From positions 871,098 to 935,097 of the forward strand of contig NZ_JASZYQ010000002.1 in NCBI RefSeq assembly GCF_030316885.1: 64,000 nt of DNA, read 5' to 3'. Position 1 is the stretch's first letter. The number at the start of each line of letters is the position of its first letter. The notes under the pieces were generated by a model. That model was not told where the DNA came from. It was given only the letters and a program-made list of their open reading frames with translations, and ran no database searches. A program made the translations under genes and the position numbers. The stretch comes from Variovorax jilinensis. GTDB taxonomy: Bacteria; Pseudomonadota; Gammaproteobacteria; Burkholderiales; Burkholderiaceae_C. Of this stretch, positions 1 to 12,098 are shown in pieces.

Positions 1-732
<732 letters not shown>

Positions 733-789
733 TCAATGACGGTAATCAAACTCGTTCGACGACGGTCATGCGCATGACCGCGGCGTTGC

Positions 790-1647
<858 letters not shown>

Positions 1648-1660
1648 GCGACCCCCATGC

Positions 1661-1726
1661 TTGCCACTTCGTGTGCTGCGCTGCCCCCCGAGGGGGCCTT
1701 CGCGCCTTGGAGCGGTCCGGCGGCGC
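1661..1726. repeat. Intergenic GC-rich repeat (family A) between pyrG and kdsA
   Basis: The spacer carries CACTTCGTGT, then a CCCCC(N)GGGGG hairpin core, then AGCGGTCCGGCGGCGC. The same order of blocks recurs in the intergenic elements at 27613 and 28534. It sits inside the pyrG-kdsA operon and would form a short hairpin in the mRNA. It is probably a REP-like dispersed element; copy number cannot be judged from one window. Confidence 0.6.
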
Positions 1727-3484
<1,758 letters not shown>

Positions 3485-3485
3485 T

Positions 3486-3491
3486 TAAACT
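3486..3491 (+). promoter_or_regulatory. Candidate -10 box for coaBC, placed for a leaderless transcript
   Basis: TAAACT ends only six bases before the coaBC ATG at 3498, so transcription from it would begin at or next to the start codon. There is no Shine-Dalgarno sequence in front of the ATG, which fits leaderless translation. The -10 match is imperfect and no -35 was recognised. Confidence 0.35.
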
Positions 3492-3497
3492 CCGGCG

Positions 3498-4754
3498 ATG
3501 CAACAAGAACTTGCCGGCAAACACATCCTCCTCGGGCTCACGGGAGGCATCGCCTGCTACAAGTCGGCCGAGCTGTGCCGGCTGCTCGTGAAGGCCGGCG
3601 CCACGGTGCAGGTCGTGATGACCGAAGCCGCCGCGCAGTTCATCACGCCGGTCACGATGCAGGCGCTGTCGGGGCGGCCGGTCTACGGCTCGCAATGGGA
3701 TGCGCGCGAACCCAACAACATGCCGCACATCAACCTGAGCCGCGAGGCCGATGCGATCCTGCTGGCGCCGGCCAGCGCCGACTTCATTGCCCGACTGGTG
3801 CAGGGCCGCTCCGACGAACTGCTGAGCCTGCTGTGCCTGGCGCGGCCGGCCGAGCGCGTGCCGCTGCTGATCGCGCCCGCCATGAATCGCGAGATGTGGA
3901 TCCATCCGGCCACGCAGCGCAACCTGCGCCAGGTCGATGCCGACGGCGCGCGCGTGCTCGGCGTCGGCAACGGCTGGCAGGCCTGCGGCGAGACCGGCGA
4001 CGGCCGCATGCTCGAGGCCGAACAGCTGCTCGAGGAAGTGATCGCCGAATTCCAGCCCAAGCTGCTGGCCGGGCAGCAGGTGGTGGTGACGGCCGGACCG
4101 ACCTTCGAGGCGCTCGACCCGATTCGCGGCATCACCAATCATTCGTCGGGAAAGATGGGCTTCGCGATCGCACGCGCGGCCCGCGATGCCGGCGCCGAGG
4201 TCACGCTGGTGGCCGGTCCCGTGCATCTGCCGACGCCGCGCGGCGTGCGCCGCATCGACGTGCTGTCGGCTCGCGACATGCACCAGGCCACGCTGCAGGC
4301 CGCTGCGTCGGCGTCGGTCTTTGTCGCCACCGCCGCGGTGGCCGACTGGCGCCCCGCCGCGCACAGCGACCACAAGATCAAGAAGGACGGCAGCGGCAAG
4401 CCGCCGGTGCTCGAGTTCGTCGAGAACGACGACATCCTGCTTGCCGTGGCCCAGGGCGCGCGCGCCAGGGGCGGCGAGTTGTTCTGCGTCGGCTTCGCGG
4501 CCGAGAGCGAGAACCTCGCGGCCCACGCCAAGGCCAAGCGCGAACGCAAGGGCATTCCACTTCTGGTCGGCAACATCGGGCCGCTGACCTTCGGCCAGGA
4601 CGACAACAGCCTGCTGCTGGTCGACGCCGACGGCGTGCGCGAACTGCCGCGGGCGCCGAAGCTCACGCTGGCGCGCGACCTGGTGGCGGAGATCGCTGCC
4701 CGGCTGCCGGCGTTCCGCAACAACAAGATTTCCCCTACAGGTAGCAAGAATTGA
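3498..4754 (+). CDS. coaBC: Bifunctional phosphopantothenoylcysteine decarboxylase / phosphopantothenate-cysteine ligase
   Basis: This protein makes two consecutive steps of coenzyme A synthesis: CTP-dependent ligation of cysteine to phosphopantothenate, then FMN-dependent decarboxylation. The N-terminal flavoprotein half (about residues 1-185) shows [15 protein letters not shown], the catalytic histidine region [11 protein letters not shown] and the substrate-recognition PAMNREMW. The C-terminal ligase half starts near [16 protein letters not shown] and contains NHSSGKMG and AAVADWRP. Length 418 is normal. The stop codon overlaps the start of dut, as in many proteobacteria. Confidence 0.97.
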   Translation: MQQELAGKHILLGLTGGIACYKSAELCRLLVKAGATVQVVMTEAAAQFITPVTMQALSGRPVYGSQWDAREPNNMPHINLSREADAILLAPASADFIARLVQGRSDELLSLLCLARPAERVPLLIAPAMNREMWIHPATQRNLRQVDADGARVLGVGNGWQACGETGDGRMLEAEQLLEEVIAEFQPKLLAGQQVVVTAGPTFEALDPIRGITNHSSGKMGFAIARAARDAGAEVTLVAGPVHLPTPRGVRRIDVLSARDMHQATLQAAASASVFVATAAVADWRPAAHSDHKIKKDGSGKPPVLEFVENDDILLAVAQGARARGGELFCVGFAAESENLAAHAKAKRERKGIPLLVGNIGPLTFGQDDNSLLLVDADGVRELPRAPKLTLARDLVAEIAARLPAFRNNKISPTGSKN

Positions 4755-5197
4755 AAGTCGACGTTCGCATCCTCGATGCCCGCATGCAGGATCAGCTGCC
4801 GGCCTACGCCACGCCCGGCAGCGCCGGTCTCGACCTCCGGGCCTGCCTCGATGCCCCGATCACGCTGGAGCCCAACGGCTGGCAACTGGTCGGCACCGGC
4901 ATCGCGATCCATCTGGCCGATCCTGCCTTCGCGGCGCTGATCCTTCCGCGCTCGGGGCTTGGCCACAAGCACGGCATCGTGCTCGGCAACCTGGTGGGCC
5001 TGATCGACAGCGACTACCAGGGCGAGCTCAAGATCAGCGCCTGGAACCGCAGCGACACGGCATTCGTGCTGCAACCCATGGAGCGCCTCGCGCAACTCGT
5101 GATCGTGCCCGTGGTGCAGGCGGAGTTCCGGGTAGTCCCTGAGTTCCCGCCGAGCGAGCGCGGCGAGGGCGGCTACGGTTCGACCGGGAAGCACTGA
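4751..5197 (+). CDS. dut: dUTP pyrophosphatase (dUTPase)
   Basis: Trimeric dUTPase hydrolyses dUTP to dUMP and pyrophosphate, keeping uracil out of DNA and feeding dTMP synthesis. All five family motifs are present in order: [40 protein letters not shown] and GEGGYGSTG. The 148-residue length is typical. Translation apparently starts at TTG (4751-4753), which shares bases with the coaBC stop in a TTGA overlap, so the two genes are probably translationally coupled. No ATG lies nearby in frame. Confidence 0.96.
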   Translation: MKVDVRILDARMQDQLPAYATPGSAGLDLRACLDAPITLEPNGWQLVGTGIAIHLADPAFAALILPRSGLGHKHGIVLGNLVGLIDSDYQGELKISAWNRSDTAFVLQPMERLAQLVIVPVVQAEFRVVPEFPPSERGEGGYGSTGKH

Positions 5198-5397
5198 GCG
5201 TCGAATGCCCGTCGTTGCAGGGTGTCGGCCGTCGCCTGCATGCATCTGCAGCGTCCGCCCACATGCGAAGCAAGGAACCGGAGACCCTCGAAGGCATCAA
5301 ACAGATGAAGCTGCGTGCAGGTCATCCTGTCGACACCTGCCGCGTTGAACTTGAGTCGGCCCGCAAGGGCCGCACCTTTCCTGAGGAGCACAACACC

Positions 5398-5889
5398 ATG
5401 AAGATCTCGATCCGCGCCGTTTCCGTCACCAGCTCCGTGCTGGCCCTGGCCACGCTCACTGCCTGCGCGCCGGCACCCATCTACCAGACCACCAGCTACC
5501 CCTACAACCCGCCGCCGCCCCAGGTGCAGCAGGGTCCGTACGTCGAATACGGCCGCGTTGCCAACATCGAGGTGTTGCGGAGCGAGACGCAGGGCTCGTC
5601 CACCTCGGGCGGCGGCGCCATCGCCGGTGGCGTGGTCGGCGGCCTGCTGGGCAATCAGATCGGCAAGGGCGGCGGACGCACCGCGGCCACCGTCGCGGGC
5701 GTGGTCGGCGGCGCGCTGCTCGGCAACAACATCGAGGGCCGCACCAATGCCCCGCGCGTGTCCGAGACCTTCCGCGTCTCGGTCCAGACCGACAACGGCG
5801 GCTTCCGCGCCTTCGACGTGCCGAGCCCGGGCGACCTGCGCGTCGGCGACCGCGTGCGCATCGACAACGGGCAGATCTCGAGGTTCTGA
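5398..5889 (+). CDS. Glycine-zipper 2TM outer-membrane lipoprotein (SlyB / 17-kDa antigen-like)
   Basis: The 163-residue precursor has a lipoprotein signal peptide ending in LTAC (lipidated Cys23). A proline-rich linker follows, then the glycine-zipper segment GGGAIAGGVVGGLLGNQIGKGGGRTAATVAGVVGGALLGNNIEG, characteristic of the 17-kDa surface antigen / SlyB group. A beta-rich tail ends in VGDRVRIDNGQISRF. The likely role is in outer-membrane integrity. The ATG at 5398 is chosen over an upstream in-frame start at 5215 because GAGGA lies at 5382-5386 and the signal peptide starts here. It ends at a strong bidirectional terminator. Confidence 0.88.
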   Translation: MKISIRAVSVTSSVLALATLTACAPAPIYQTTSYPYNPPPPQVQQGPYVEYGRVANIEVLRSETQGSSTSGGGAIAGGVVGGLLGNQIGKGGGRTAATVAGVVGGALLGNNIEGRTNAPRVSETFRVSVQTDNGGFRAFDVPSPGDLRVGDRVRIDNGQISRF

Positions 5890-5914
5890 GTCTTCGCGTG
5901 CGTCGCACAGCAAC

Positions 5915-5943
5915 GAAAAAGCCGGGTTGCCCCGGCTTTTTTT
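5915..5943. terminator. Bidirectional intrinsic terminator
   Basis: AAAAAGCCGGG, a TTGC loop and CCCGGCTTTTTTT form a strong stem with A and U tracts on both sides. It lies between the convergent lipoprotein and slyD genes and should stop both transcripts. Confidence 0.92.
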
Positions 5944-5962
5944 GCGCGTGCTGCTGCCTGCC

Positions 5963-6487
5963 TCAGTGCAGCGTGCCGTTGCCCGGCGCGGTGGTCGGGA
6001 CCTTGAAGAAGCCGGTGCCCGCCGTGCCGCGGCCGATCTCGTCCTCGGTCGCCTCGCGCACCGACCGGACCGTGATGTCGAGCCGGATCGCGATGCCGGC
6101 CAGCGGATGGTTGCCGTCGAGCACCAGGTGCTCGGGGTAGATCTCGCTCACGGTGTAGAGCACGTCGCGCGGCATGTCGGGGTTCACGCCGGCGGGGAGC
6201 GCCGCACCGTCGAAGCTCATGCCTTCCTCGGTCTCGGCCGGGAACAGCGAGCGCGGCTCGAGAAACAGCAGCTGGTCGTTGAAGTCGCCGAAGGCCTGTT
6301 CGGGTTCGAGCTGCATCTGGACCCGGGCTCCGGGCTCGTGGCCGCGCAGCGCGGCCTCGATGGCGTCGAACAGGTCGTCGCCGCCGACCAGGAACTCCAC
6401 CGGGTCGTCGAGGACGTCGAGAACCTCGCCCAGCGTATCTTTCAGCGTCCAGGTCAGTCCGACCACGCATTGTTCAGTGATTTCCAT
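5963..6487 (-). CDS. slyD: SlyD-type FKBP peptidyl-prolyl cis-trans isomerase
   Basis: The 174-residue protein resembles the SlyD/SlpA branch of FKBPs: an N-terminal half-FKBP (ITEQCVVGLTWTLKDTLGEVLDV), the VEFLVGGDDLFDAIEAALRGHEPG turn, then a chaperone insert-in-flap domain with PEQAFGDFNDQLL and DGNHPLAG, and the closing IRLDITVRSVREAT strand. It should catalyse proline isomerisation and assist folding in the cytoplasm. It lacks the histidine- and cysteine-rich nickel-binding tail of E. coli SlyD, so a metallochaperone role is not supported. Its ATG lies only 14 bases from the roxA ATG on the other strand. Confidence 0.88.
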   Translation of the reverse strand: MEITEQCVVGLTWTLKDTLGEVLDVLDDPVEFLVGGDDLFDAIEAALRGHEPGARVQMQLEPEQAFGDFNDQLLFLEPRSLFPAETEEGMSFDGAALPAGVNPDMPRDVLYTVSEIYPEHLVLDGNHPLAGIAIRLDITVRSVREATEDEIGRGTAGTGFFKVPTTAPGNGTLH

Positions 6488-6501
6488 TGGACAATTCTCC
6501 C

Positions 6502-7641
6502 ATGGAGATTGATAGCCCCCTGCCTCTTCTCGGCGGCCTGAGCGCCCGCCAGTTCATGCGACGGCACTGGCAGAAGAAGCCGCTGCTGGTGCGCCAGGCC
6601 GTGCCGGACATGGTGCCGCCACTGGCGCGCACCGCGCTGTTCGACCTGGCCGCACGCGAGGAAGTCGAGTCGCGCCTGATCCGCCACGGCAAGTCAGGCT
6701 GGACGCTCAAGCACGGCCCCTTCGCGCGCCGCGCCCTGCCCGGACGCCAGCAGCCGGGCTGGACGCTGCTGGTGCAGGGCGTGGACCTGCATGATCAGGC
6801 GGTTCACCGACTGTTGCAACAGTTCCGTTTCGTGCCCGACGCGCGCCTCGACGACCTCATGATCAGCTACGCGAGCGACACCGGCGGCGTCGGTCCGCAC
6901 TTCGACAGCTACGACGTCTTCCTGCTGCAGGCGCAGGGCCGGCGGCGCTGGTCGATCGGCCGCCAGCGCGATCTCGGCCTGCAGCCCGACGTGCCGCTCA
7001 AGATCCTGTCCCGCTTCGAGGCCGAGCAGAGCTTCGTGCTCGAACCGGGCGACATGCTCTATCTGCCGCCGCGCTATGCGCACGACGGCGTGGCGGTCGG
7101 CGACGACTGCATGACCTGTTCGATCGGCCTGCGTTCGCCCGCGGCAGCGCCGCTCGGCGCCGACCTGCTCGCGCGCATCGCCGAGGCGCACGCCGATGCG
7201 CTGCAGGACGAACCCGCGCGCGCCGCGGTGCACTACCGCGATCCCACGCAGGAGCCGCTCGCCACGCCCGCGGCGATGCCGGCCGCGCTGCAGGCCTTCG
7301 CGCGCGAAGCCGTGCAGGCCGCACTGCGCGATGGCGACGTGATCGACCGCGCCCTCGGCGAATCGATGACCGAACCCAAGCCCACGGTCTGGTTCGAGCA
7401 GGGTGAGTCGCCCGAGCACTGGCATGCGGTGGCGCTCGACCGCCGCACGCGCATGCTGTACGACGCGCGCCATCTCTACATCAACGGCGAAAGCTTCCGT
7501 GCCTCGGGCCGCGACGCGACGCTGATGCGGCGCCTGGCCGACCAGCGCGCCCTGGGCCGGCGCGATCTGGCCGGCGCGAGCGATGACGCGCTGGCGCTCA
7601 TGGGCGATTGGTGCGAAGCGGGGTGGCTCCATGCCGAATGA
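6502..7641 (+). CDS. roxA: Cupin/JmjC ribosomal oxygenase, RoxA-like (50S protein uL16 arginine hydroxylase)
   Basis: This Fe(II)/2-oxoglutarate oxygenase matches the YcfD/RoxA family, which hydroxylates an arginine of ribosomal protein uL16 in E. coli. The iron-binding HxD is in VGPHFDSYDVFLLQ and the distal histidine in PPRYAHDGVAVG, within a JmjC fold of normal length (379 residues). RQFMRRHWQKKPLLVRQA is the conserved N-terminal motif. The ATG at 6502 is chosen; an in-frame TTG at 6487 would overlap the divergent slyD start. No Shine-Dalgarno is visible. The stop overlaps the next gene. Confidence 0.9.
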   Translation: MEIDSPLPLLGGLSARQFMRRHWQKKPLLVRQAVPDMVPPLARTALFDLAAREEVESRLIRHGKSGWTLKHGPFARRALPGRQQPGWTLLVQGVDLHDQAVHRLLQQFRFVPDARLDDLMISYASDTGGVGPHFDSYDVFLLQAQGRRRWSIGRQRDLGLQPDVPLKILSRFEAEQSFVLEPGDMLYLPPRYAHDGVAVGDDCMTCSIGLRSPAAAPLGADLLARIAEAHADALQDEPARAAVHYRDPTQEPLATPAAMPAALQAFAREAVQAALRDGDVIDRALGESMTEPKPTVWFEQGESPEHWHAVALDRRTRMLYDARHLYINGESFRASGRDATLMRRLADQRALGRRDLAGASDDALALMGDWCEAGWLHAE

Positions 7642-8143
7642 CGAAGTTCCTGCGCCGGAGCCGGCGCTGCCCGAGGGCCTCTTCGAGGGCCGCCTCGCCT
7701 TCCATGCGCACCTGCAGACCGCGCTCGATGCCGCGGCGCGTCTCAACTGGCGCGAGATCGTGCTGGCCGATCCCGATTTCCTCGACTGGCCGCTGGGCGA
7801 GCGCGCCGTCGTCGACGCGCTGCAGGCCTGGTCGGCCTCGGGCCGAAGCCTGGTGCTGCTGGCGCAGCGATTCGACGTCTTCGCGCGCGAACACGCGCGC
7901 TTCGTGAACTGGCGACGCATGTGGAGCCACATCGTCGATGCCCGCGCCTGCAATGGCCCCGGCCTGCCGCCGGTGCCGAGCGCGATCTGGACGCCCGGCT
8001 GGAGCGTCCATCGCATCGACCCCGCGCACGGGCGCGGCGTCAGCAGCAGCGCAGCCGATGCGCGGCGTGCACTGCGCGAGCGCATCGACGAGTGCCTGCG
8101 CCACGCGCGGCCGGCCTTTCCCGCGACCACGCTGGGCTTGTAA
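7631..8143 (+). CDS. Uncharacterised protein coupled to roxA
   Basis: I do not recognise a function. The 170-residue soluble protein starts at an ATG that overlaps the end of roxA by 11 bases, so the two are probably translated together. It contains DFLDWPLGERAVVDALQAW, RSLVLLAQRFDVFAREHARFVNWRRMWSH and a C-terminal WTPGWSVHRIDP stretch, giving it a mixed alpha/beta look with no signal peptide or membrane segment. Similar small proteins occur after cupin genes in related betaproteobacteria as far as I recall. Codon use matches its neighbours. Confidence 0.8.
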   Translation: MPNDEVPAPEPALPEGLFEGRLAFHAHLQTALDAAARLNWREIVLADPDFLDWPLGERAVVDALQAWSASGRSLVLLAQRFDVFAREHARFVNWRRMWSHIVDARACNGPGLPPVPSAIWTPGWSVHRIDPAHGRGVSSSAADARRALRERIDECLRHARPAFPATTLGL

Positions 8144-8194
8144 GCCAAAGCCGCGAATCGCCCCGCAATGGGGCGTGCGGCAAGAAGGCAGGTC

Positions 8195-8200
8195 TAGAAT
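8195..8200 (+). promoter_or_regulatory. Candidate -10 box for the small lipoprotein gene
   Basis: TAGAAT lies 32 bases upstream of the ATG at 8233, leaving room for the AAGGAGA ribosome-binding site at 8221-8227. No convincing -35 was seen. Confidence 0.4.
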
Positions 8201-8232
8201 TTTTCCTTGGTCAACACATCAAGGAGACCTTC

Positions 8233-8466
8233 ATGAAGACATCCGCACTGATCGCTTCGTCGCTGATTGCCGCTGCCGCGCTGACCGCCTGTGGCAAGAA
8301 GGACGAGCCGCCGGCCGTGGTCGCACCGCCGCCGGCGCAGGTCGCGCCGCCCGCCGCACCGGCCGCCACTGCACCGGCGCCCGGCGCTTCATCGGCCCTC
8401 GATGCCGCGAACGCGGCCACCGAGGCTGCGAAGAAGAACGCCGCGACGCCGCCCGCCAAGCCCTGA
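8233..8466 (+). CDS. Small alanine/proline-rich lipoprotein
   Basis: The 77-residue precursor has a clean lipoprotein signal (AALTAC, lipidated Cys20) followed by GKKDEPP and a low-complexity stretch of alanine and proline that ends in a short helix-like AANAATEAAKKNAA. It is likely an outer-membrane or periplasmic lipoprotein with a disordered tail; no catalytic motif is present. Its own promoter-like -10, a strong AAGGAGA site and a terminator at 8517 indicate a monocistronic gene. Confidence 0.82.
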   Translation: MKTSALIASSLIAAAALTACGKKDEPPAVVAPPPAQVAPPAAPAATAPAPGASSALDAANAATEAAKKNAATPPAKP

Positions 8467-8516
8467 GCGAAGTCTTTCGTCGCCGGGCGCGCAAGCGCTC
8501 GGGTCGCGGAAAGCAG

Positions 8517-8541
8517 AAGGCCGCCCCAAGGCGGCCTTTTC
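8517..8541. terminator. Intrinsic terminator after the small lipoprotein
   Basis: AAGGCCGCC, a CCAA loop and GGCGGCCTTTT form a nine-base-pair stem followed by a short U tract. It separates the lipoprotein gene from the convergent MBL-fold gene. Confidence 0.85.
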
Positions 8542-8580
8542 GCATCGTGCGGGCGCTTCCGCATGCACGCTGACGCCGCC

Positions 8581-9357
8581 TCAGAGATCGAGCCAGGGCG
8601 AGCCCTCGGCCGCGTTGGCGGTGAGCATCTCGTGCTCGCTGGCGCCGAGCGCGTCGGCCATCGACCGGCGGACGATGTCGGCGCGGTTGTTCTGTTCGCT
8701 CAGGTGCGCGCCCAGCACGTGGCGCAGGCCCGGGTGATGAACCGCGCGCGCGATGGCCGCGGCGGCGGCGTTCGAGAGGTGGCCGTAGTTGCCGCCGACG
8801 CGCATCTTGAGGAAGGGCGGATAGGCCGAGCCGGCCAGCAGGTCGCTGTCGTGATTGAACTCGAGCATCAGCGCGTCGAGTCCGGCGAGGCTGGCCATCA
8901 CGTGCGGCGTGGCATGGCCGAGGTCGGTCAGCACGCCGAGGTGGCGCGCACCGTCGGTGCAGCGCAGTTGCAGCGGTTCGCGCGCGTCGTGCGGCACCGT
9001 GAAGGGCTGGATGCAGAGGTCGCCGACCTCGATGTCGACGCCGTCGCGGGCGATCTTCAGCAGGCCTTCGAAATCGTGGCCGCCGGTGGCGAGCCAGGTG
9101 CCTTCGCTCATCCACACCGGGATGCGCTCGCGCCGCGAGAGCGCGCGTGCGCAACCGATGTGGTCGCCGTGCTCGTGCGTGATGAAGACGGCGTCGAGGT
9201 CGCTCGCCGCGAGCCCTGCGCGGGCCAGCCTCCCATCGAGGTGGCGCAGCGCAAAGCCGCAATCGATCAGCAGGCGCGTGAAGCGCCCGCCGGTCGAGAC
9301 CTCGACCAGCGTCGCGTTGCCCGTGCTGCCGCTGCCCAGACTGCGGAAGCGCAGCAT
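8581..9357 (-). CDS. MBL-fold metallo-hydrolase (YycJ/WalJ-like)
   Basis: This 258-residue cytoplasmic protein starts MLRFRSLGSGSTGNATLVE, the usual opening of YycJ-type metallo-beta-lactamase-fold proteins, and carries the metal-binding motif THEHGDH. Further ligand motifs are DLGHAT and HNHD in LEFNHDSD. Family members are predicted phosphodiesterases or nucleases; the substrate here is unknown. It lies seven bases downstream of bamC, so it is probably in the dapA-bamC transcription unit. Confidence 0.85.
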   Translation of the reverse strand: MLRFRSLGSGSTGNATLVEVSTGGRFTRLLIDCGFALRHLDGRLARAGLAASDLDAVFITHEHGDHIGCARALSRRERIPVWMSEGTWLATGGHDFEGLLKIARDGVDIEVGDLCIQPFTVPHDAREPLQLRCTDGARHLGVLTDLGHATPHVMASLAGLDALMLEFNHDSDLLAGSAYPPFLKMRVGGNYGHLSNAAAAAIARAVHHPGLRHVLGAHLSEQNNRADIVRRSMADALGASEHEMLTANAAEGSPWLDL

Positions 9358-9364
9358 GCGGCGG

Positions 9365-10447
9365 CTACTTCAGGTCGTCGGCGATGACCTGGACGATGCG
9401 CTGCGCATTGGCGGCATCGGCCACGGCGCCCTGTTCGTTGAGCACCGACACTGTCGTGCTCTCGCCCTGGCCCTTGACCAGGATGCGCAGCTTGAGCGGC
9501 GGTTCGGGCTTGCTGGAACCGAAGGCATTGATGATCTTGCCGATCGCGCTTGGCTCCTTGTTGGCGCTCGGGGGCACGTAGCGCACGAAGTAGGTGCCGG
9601 CAGCGCGGTCGCGGTCCTCGACCGTGAAGCCGGTGCGGTCGAGCGCGAGGCCGACGCGGCGCCAGGCGCGATCGAAGTTGTCGTTGATCTGCACCACGGG
9701 CTGACCGTTGACCGTCGCGACCTTGGCCGTCTGCGGCGGCGTGCCGGTGGCGGCGAGCACCTTCGACTGTTCCTGCGAGACGCCGAGCTTGACCATCAGG
9801 CGGCGCAGGAATTCGGCTTCGAGCTCGGCGTCGCTGGAGCGCGGCTGCCAGGCGGTCTGGTCCTTGCGCGAGCTGCTGTAGACCTCTTCCATGCCGCGGT
9901 GGCTGATGAAGATCTCGGTGCCGTTGGGCGTGCGTTCGAGGCGGGTGCGGAAGCGGTCGAGTTCGCCGGTCGAGTAGACCGAGTCCAGGAACTTGCCGAT
10001 CACGCCGCGGATCATGTCCTGCGGCAGCTTGGCGCGGTTCTCGGCCCAGTCGGTTTCCATGATGCCGAGGTTGCGTTGCTCGCTGGTGAGCAGGAAGCCG
10101 CTCTCCTGCCAGAAATCCTTCACCGGGTCCCAGAGCTGGTCGGCCGGCCGGTTGACCACCAGCCAGCGCTGCGTGCCGGCGCGTTCCATGCGCACGTCGC
10201 CGACCGAGCCGACCGCGGTCGGCAGGCTCGGCGCGTTGGCCAGGCCGGCCTGGTAGGCGTTGGCCGTGACCGCGCCGCCGGGCACGGCGTAGCGGTTGTC
10301 GCGCGAAAGCTGGGTGAGGTCGGGCGGGACCTCGAGGGTGGGTGCCTTGCCGGCGCTCTTGTAGTCGATCTTGTCGCTCTCGAGGGCCGAGCAGGCAGCG
10401 AGGCCGACCGCCAGGGCCAGCAGCGCGAATCGCGAAATGGTGTTCAA
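9365..10447 (-). CDS. bamC: Outer-membrane protein assembly factor BamC
   Basis: BamC is a lipoprotein subunit of the BAM complex that folds beta-barrel proteins into the outer membrane. The 360-residue precursor has a lipobox LAAC with Cys19, followed by SALESDKIDYKSAGKAPTLEVPPDLTQL, the conserved N-terminal segment that contacts BamD. The helix-grip domains follow (WLVVNRPADQLWDPVKDFWQESGF; WRRVGLALDRTGFTVEDRDR). The dapA-bamC order is the same as in E. coli and supports the call. Spacing to dapA is 116 bases. Confidence 0.94.
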   Translation of the reverse strand: MNTISRFALLALAVGLAACSALESDKIDYKSAGKAPTLEVPPDLTQLSRDNRYAVPGGAVTANAYQAGLANAPSLPTAVGSVGDVRMERAGTQRWLVVNRPADQLWDPVKDFWQESGFLLTSEQRNLGIMETDWAENRAKLPQDMIRGVIGKFLDSVYSTGELDRFRTRLERTPNGTEIFISHRGMEEVYSSSRKDQTAWQPRSSDAELEAEFLRRLMVKLGVSQEQSKVLAATGTPPQTAKVATVNGQPVVQINDNFDRAWRRVGLALDRTGFTVEDRDRAAGTYFVRYVPPSANKEPSAIGKIINAFGSSKPEPPLKLRILVKGQGESTTVSVLNEQGAVADAANAQRIVQVIADDLK

Positions 10448-10563
10448 CGTCTACGTCCTTCTTCGATTTTGGAACTCGGCCGCTGCACGCGGCGCCCGCT
10501 CTTCAGAGCGCGGTGCGGGCAAAAGGTTGCGCGCGCCCGCAACGGCCGAGGTAAAGATGAGAG

Positions 10564-11454
10564 TCAGTCCTTGAGAAGGCCGCTCGCACGCAGCGCGGCT
10601 TCGACCACCGGCCGGCCGCCTTCGGCCAGCTCGGTGAGCGGCAGCCGCAGCGCGCCGCCGCACAGGCCCAGGCGGGCCATGGCCCACTTGAGCGGGATCG
10701 GATTCGGCTCGACGAACAGGTTCCGGTGCAGCGGCATCAGCTCGAACTGGATCTGCATGGCACGCTTGACGTCGCCTGCGATGGCCGCCACGCAGAGCTC
10801 GTGCATCTTGCGCGGGGCAATGTTGGCCGTCACGCTGATGTTGCCCTGGCCGCCACAAAGCATCAGGGCGACCGCGGTCGGGTCGTCGCCGGAATACACG
10901 GCGAAGCGCTTTGGCAGGTCGCGGATCAGCCACTGGGCGCGTTCGATGTTGCCGGTGGCTTCCTTGATGCCGATGATGCCGGGCACCTGCGCCAGGCGCA
11001 GCACGGTGTCGTGCGCCATGTCTGCCACGGTCCGGCCGGGCACGTTGTAGAGCACCGTCGGCAGGTCGCCCACCGCTTCCGCGATGGCCTTGAAGTGCTG
11101 GTACTGGCCTTCCTGGGTCGGCTTGTTGTAGTAGGGCACCACCTGCAGCTGGCAGTCGGCCCCCACGCCGCGCGCGAACTTGGCGAGCTCGATCGCTTCC
11201 TTGGTGGAATTGGCGCCGCAACCGGCCATGACGGGCACGCGCCCGCGCGCCTGCTCGACCGAGACGCGGATGATCTCGCAATGCTCTTCGACGTCGACCG
11301 TCGGCGATTCGCCGGTGGTGCCGACCACGCCAAGGCAGTCGGTGCCTTCGTCGATGTGCCAGTCGATGAGCCGGCGCAGGGCGGGATAGTCGACAGTGCC
11401 GTCGTCATGCATCGGCGTGACGAGCGCAACAATGCTTCCTGTCAGTTGCTCCAA
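10564..11454 (-). CDS. dapA: 4-hydroxy-tetrahydrodipicolinate synthase
   Basis: DapA condenses pyruvate with aspartate semialdehyde at the entry to the diaminopimelate/lysine pathway. The 296-residue barrel shows the phosphate-like loop VGTTGESPT, the proton-relay tyrosine in LYNVPGRT and the Schiff-base lysine in [11 protein letters not shown]. Translation appears to begin at TTG (11454), giving [15 protein letters not shown], which fits the family; the next ATG is inside the conserved region. It lies directly upstream of bamC. Confidence 0.95.
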   Translation of the reverse strand: MEQLTGSIVALVTPMHDDGTVDYPALRRLIDWHIDEGTDCLGVVGTTGESPTVDVEEHCEIIRVSVEQARGRVPVMAGCGANSTKEAIELAKFARGVGADCQLQVVPYYNKPTQEGQYQHFKAIAEAVGDLPTVLYNVPGRTVADMAHDTVLRLAQVPGIIGIKEATGNIERAQWLIRDLPKRFAVYSGDDPTAVALMLCGGQGNISVTANIAPRKMHELCVAAIAGDVKRAMQIQFELMPLHRNLFVEPNPIPLKWAMARLGLCGGALRLPLTELAEGGRPVVEAALRASGLLKD

Positions 11455-11552
11455 GGGAATCTCTTTGTGTTTGCCCGAAAGGAGCCATTCTACTGACCTG
11501 GGGCTGCCCTCCGGCAGGGGGTCGCCCCGGGGTGGGCCGGGTTTCAGGGGCT

Positions 11553-12098
11553 CTAGAGCGAATGACGCGGCGGTGCGCCGGGCGGCGCTGCCGGGGGCCG
11601 CAGGGCTGCAATGCGCTGCACGAAGCGCTCGGGCCCGGCCAGGAAGCCGTCCTCGTAGGCCACCACGCGCAGGCCGGCCGCCGCCGCGAGCAGTTCGCCG
11701 GGCTGCAGCAGGAAATCGGGCCGTGAGGGCTTGCCGACGCTCTCGTTGCCCGCCGCGAAGGTTTCATATAGCAAAACGCCACCCGGTGCGACCGCCGACA
11801 CGATGTCCGCCAGGCGCGGCCGCCAGAGGTAATTGGTGACCACGACGGCCCCGAACTGCCGGCCTTCGAAGGGCCAGGGGCCGGCCTCGATGTCGGCCAG
11901 CAACACGGTGCCGTGCGTGCGCGCGGCCTCGGCGGCCTCGGGCGAGCGGTCGACACCGGTGACGGCATGGCCGCGACCTGCGAACCACTGCATGTGGCGC
12001 CCGCTGCCGCAGGCGACGTCGAGCACCGTGGCCCCAGGCGCCAGCAGATGCGACCAGCGCACGATCCAGGGCGAGGGCGCCGAAGCGATGGAACTCAA
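11553..12098 (-). CDS. Class I SAM-dependent methyltransferase
   Basis: The 181-residue protein has motif [29 protein letters not shown], followed by [22 protein letters not shown] and [11 protein letters not shown], so it is a Rossmann-type methyltransferase of the short TehB/UbiE-like type. The substrate is unknown. The only start that fits this length is TTG at 12098, which overlaps the TGA of the upstream 46-residue gene in a TTGA arrangement. The frame is open further upstream, but that stretch is antisense or out of frame to real genes. Confidence 0.85.
   Translation of the reverse strand: MSSIASAPSPWIVRWSHLLAPGATVLDVACGSGRHMQWFAGRGHAVTGVDRSPEAAEAARTHGTVLLADIEAGPWPFEGRQFGAVVVTNYLWRPRLADIVSAVAPGGVLLYETFAAGNESVGKPSRPDFLLQPGELLAAAAGLRVVAYEDGFLAGPERFVQRIAALRPPAAPPGAPPRHSL

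Noticed and set aside
5215..5397. N-terminal extension of the glycine-zipper lipoprotein
   Set aside because: The signal peptide and a good ribosome-binding site place the start at 5398; the extension has no recognisable content.
11499..11552. GC-rich spacer between dapA and the methyltransferase as another repeat-family copy
   Set aside because: It has a CTGGGGCTGCC and GGGGGTCGCC look but lacks the CTTCGTGT and AGCGGCCCGG blocks that define the family.
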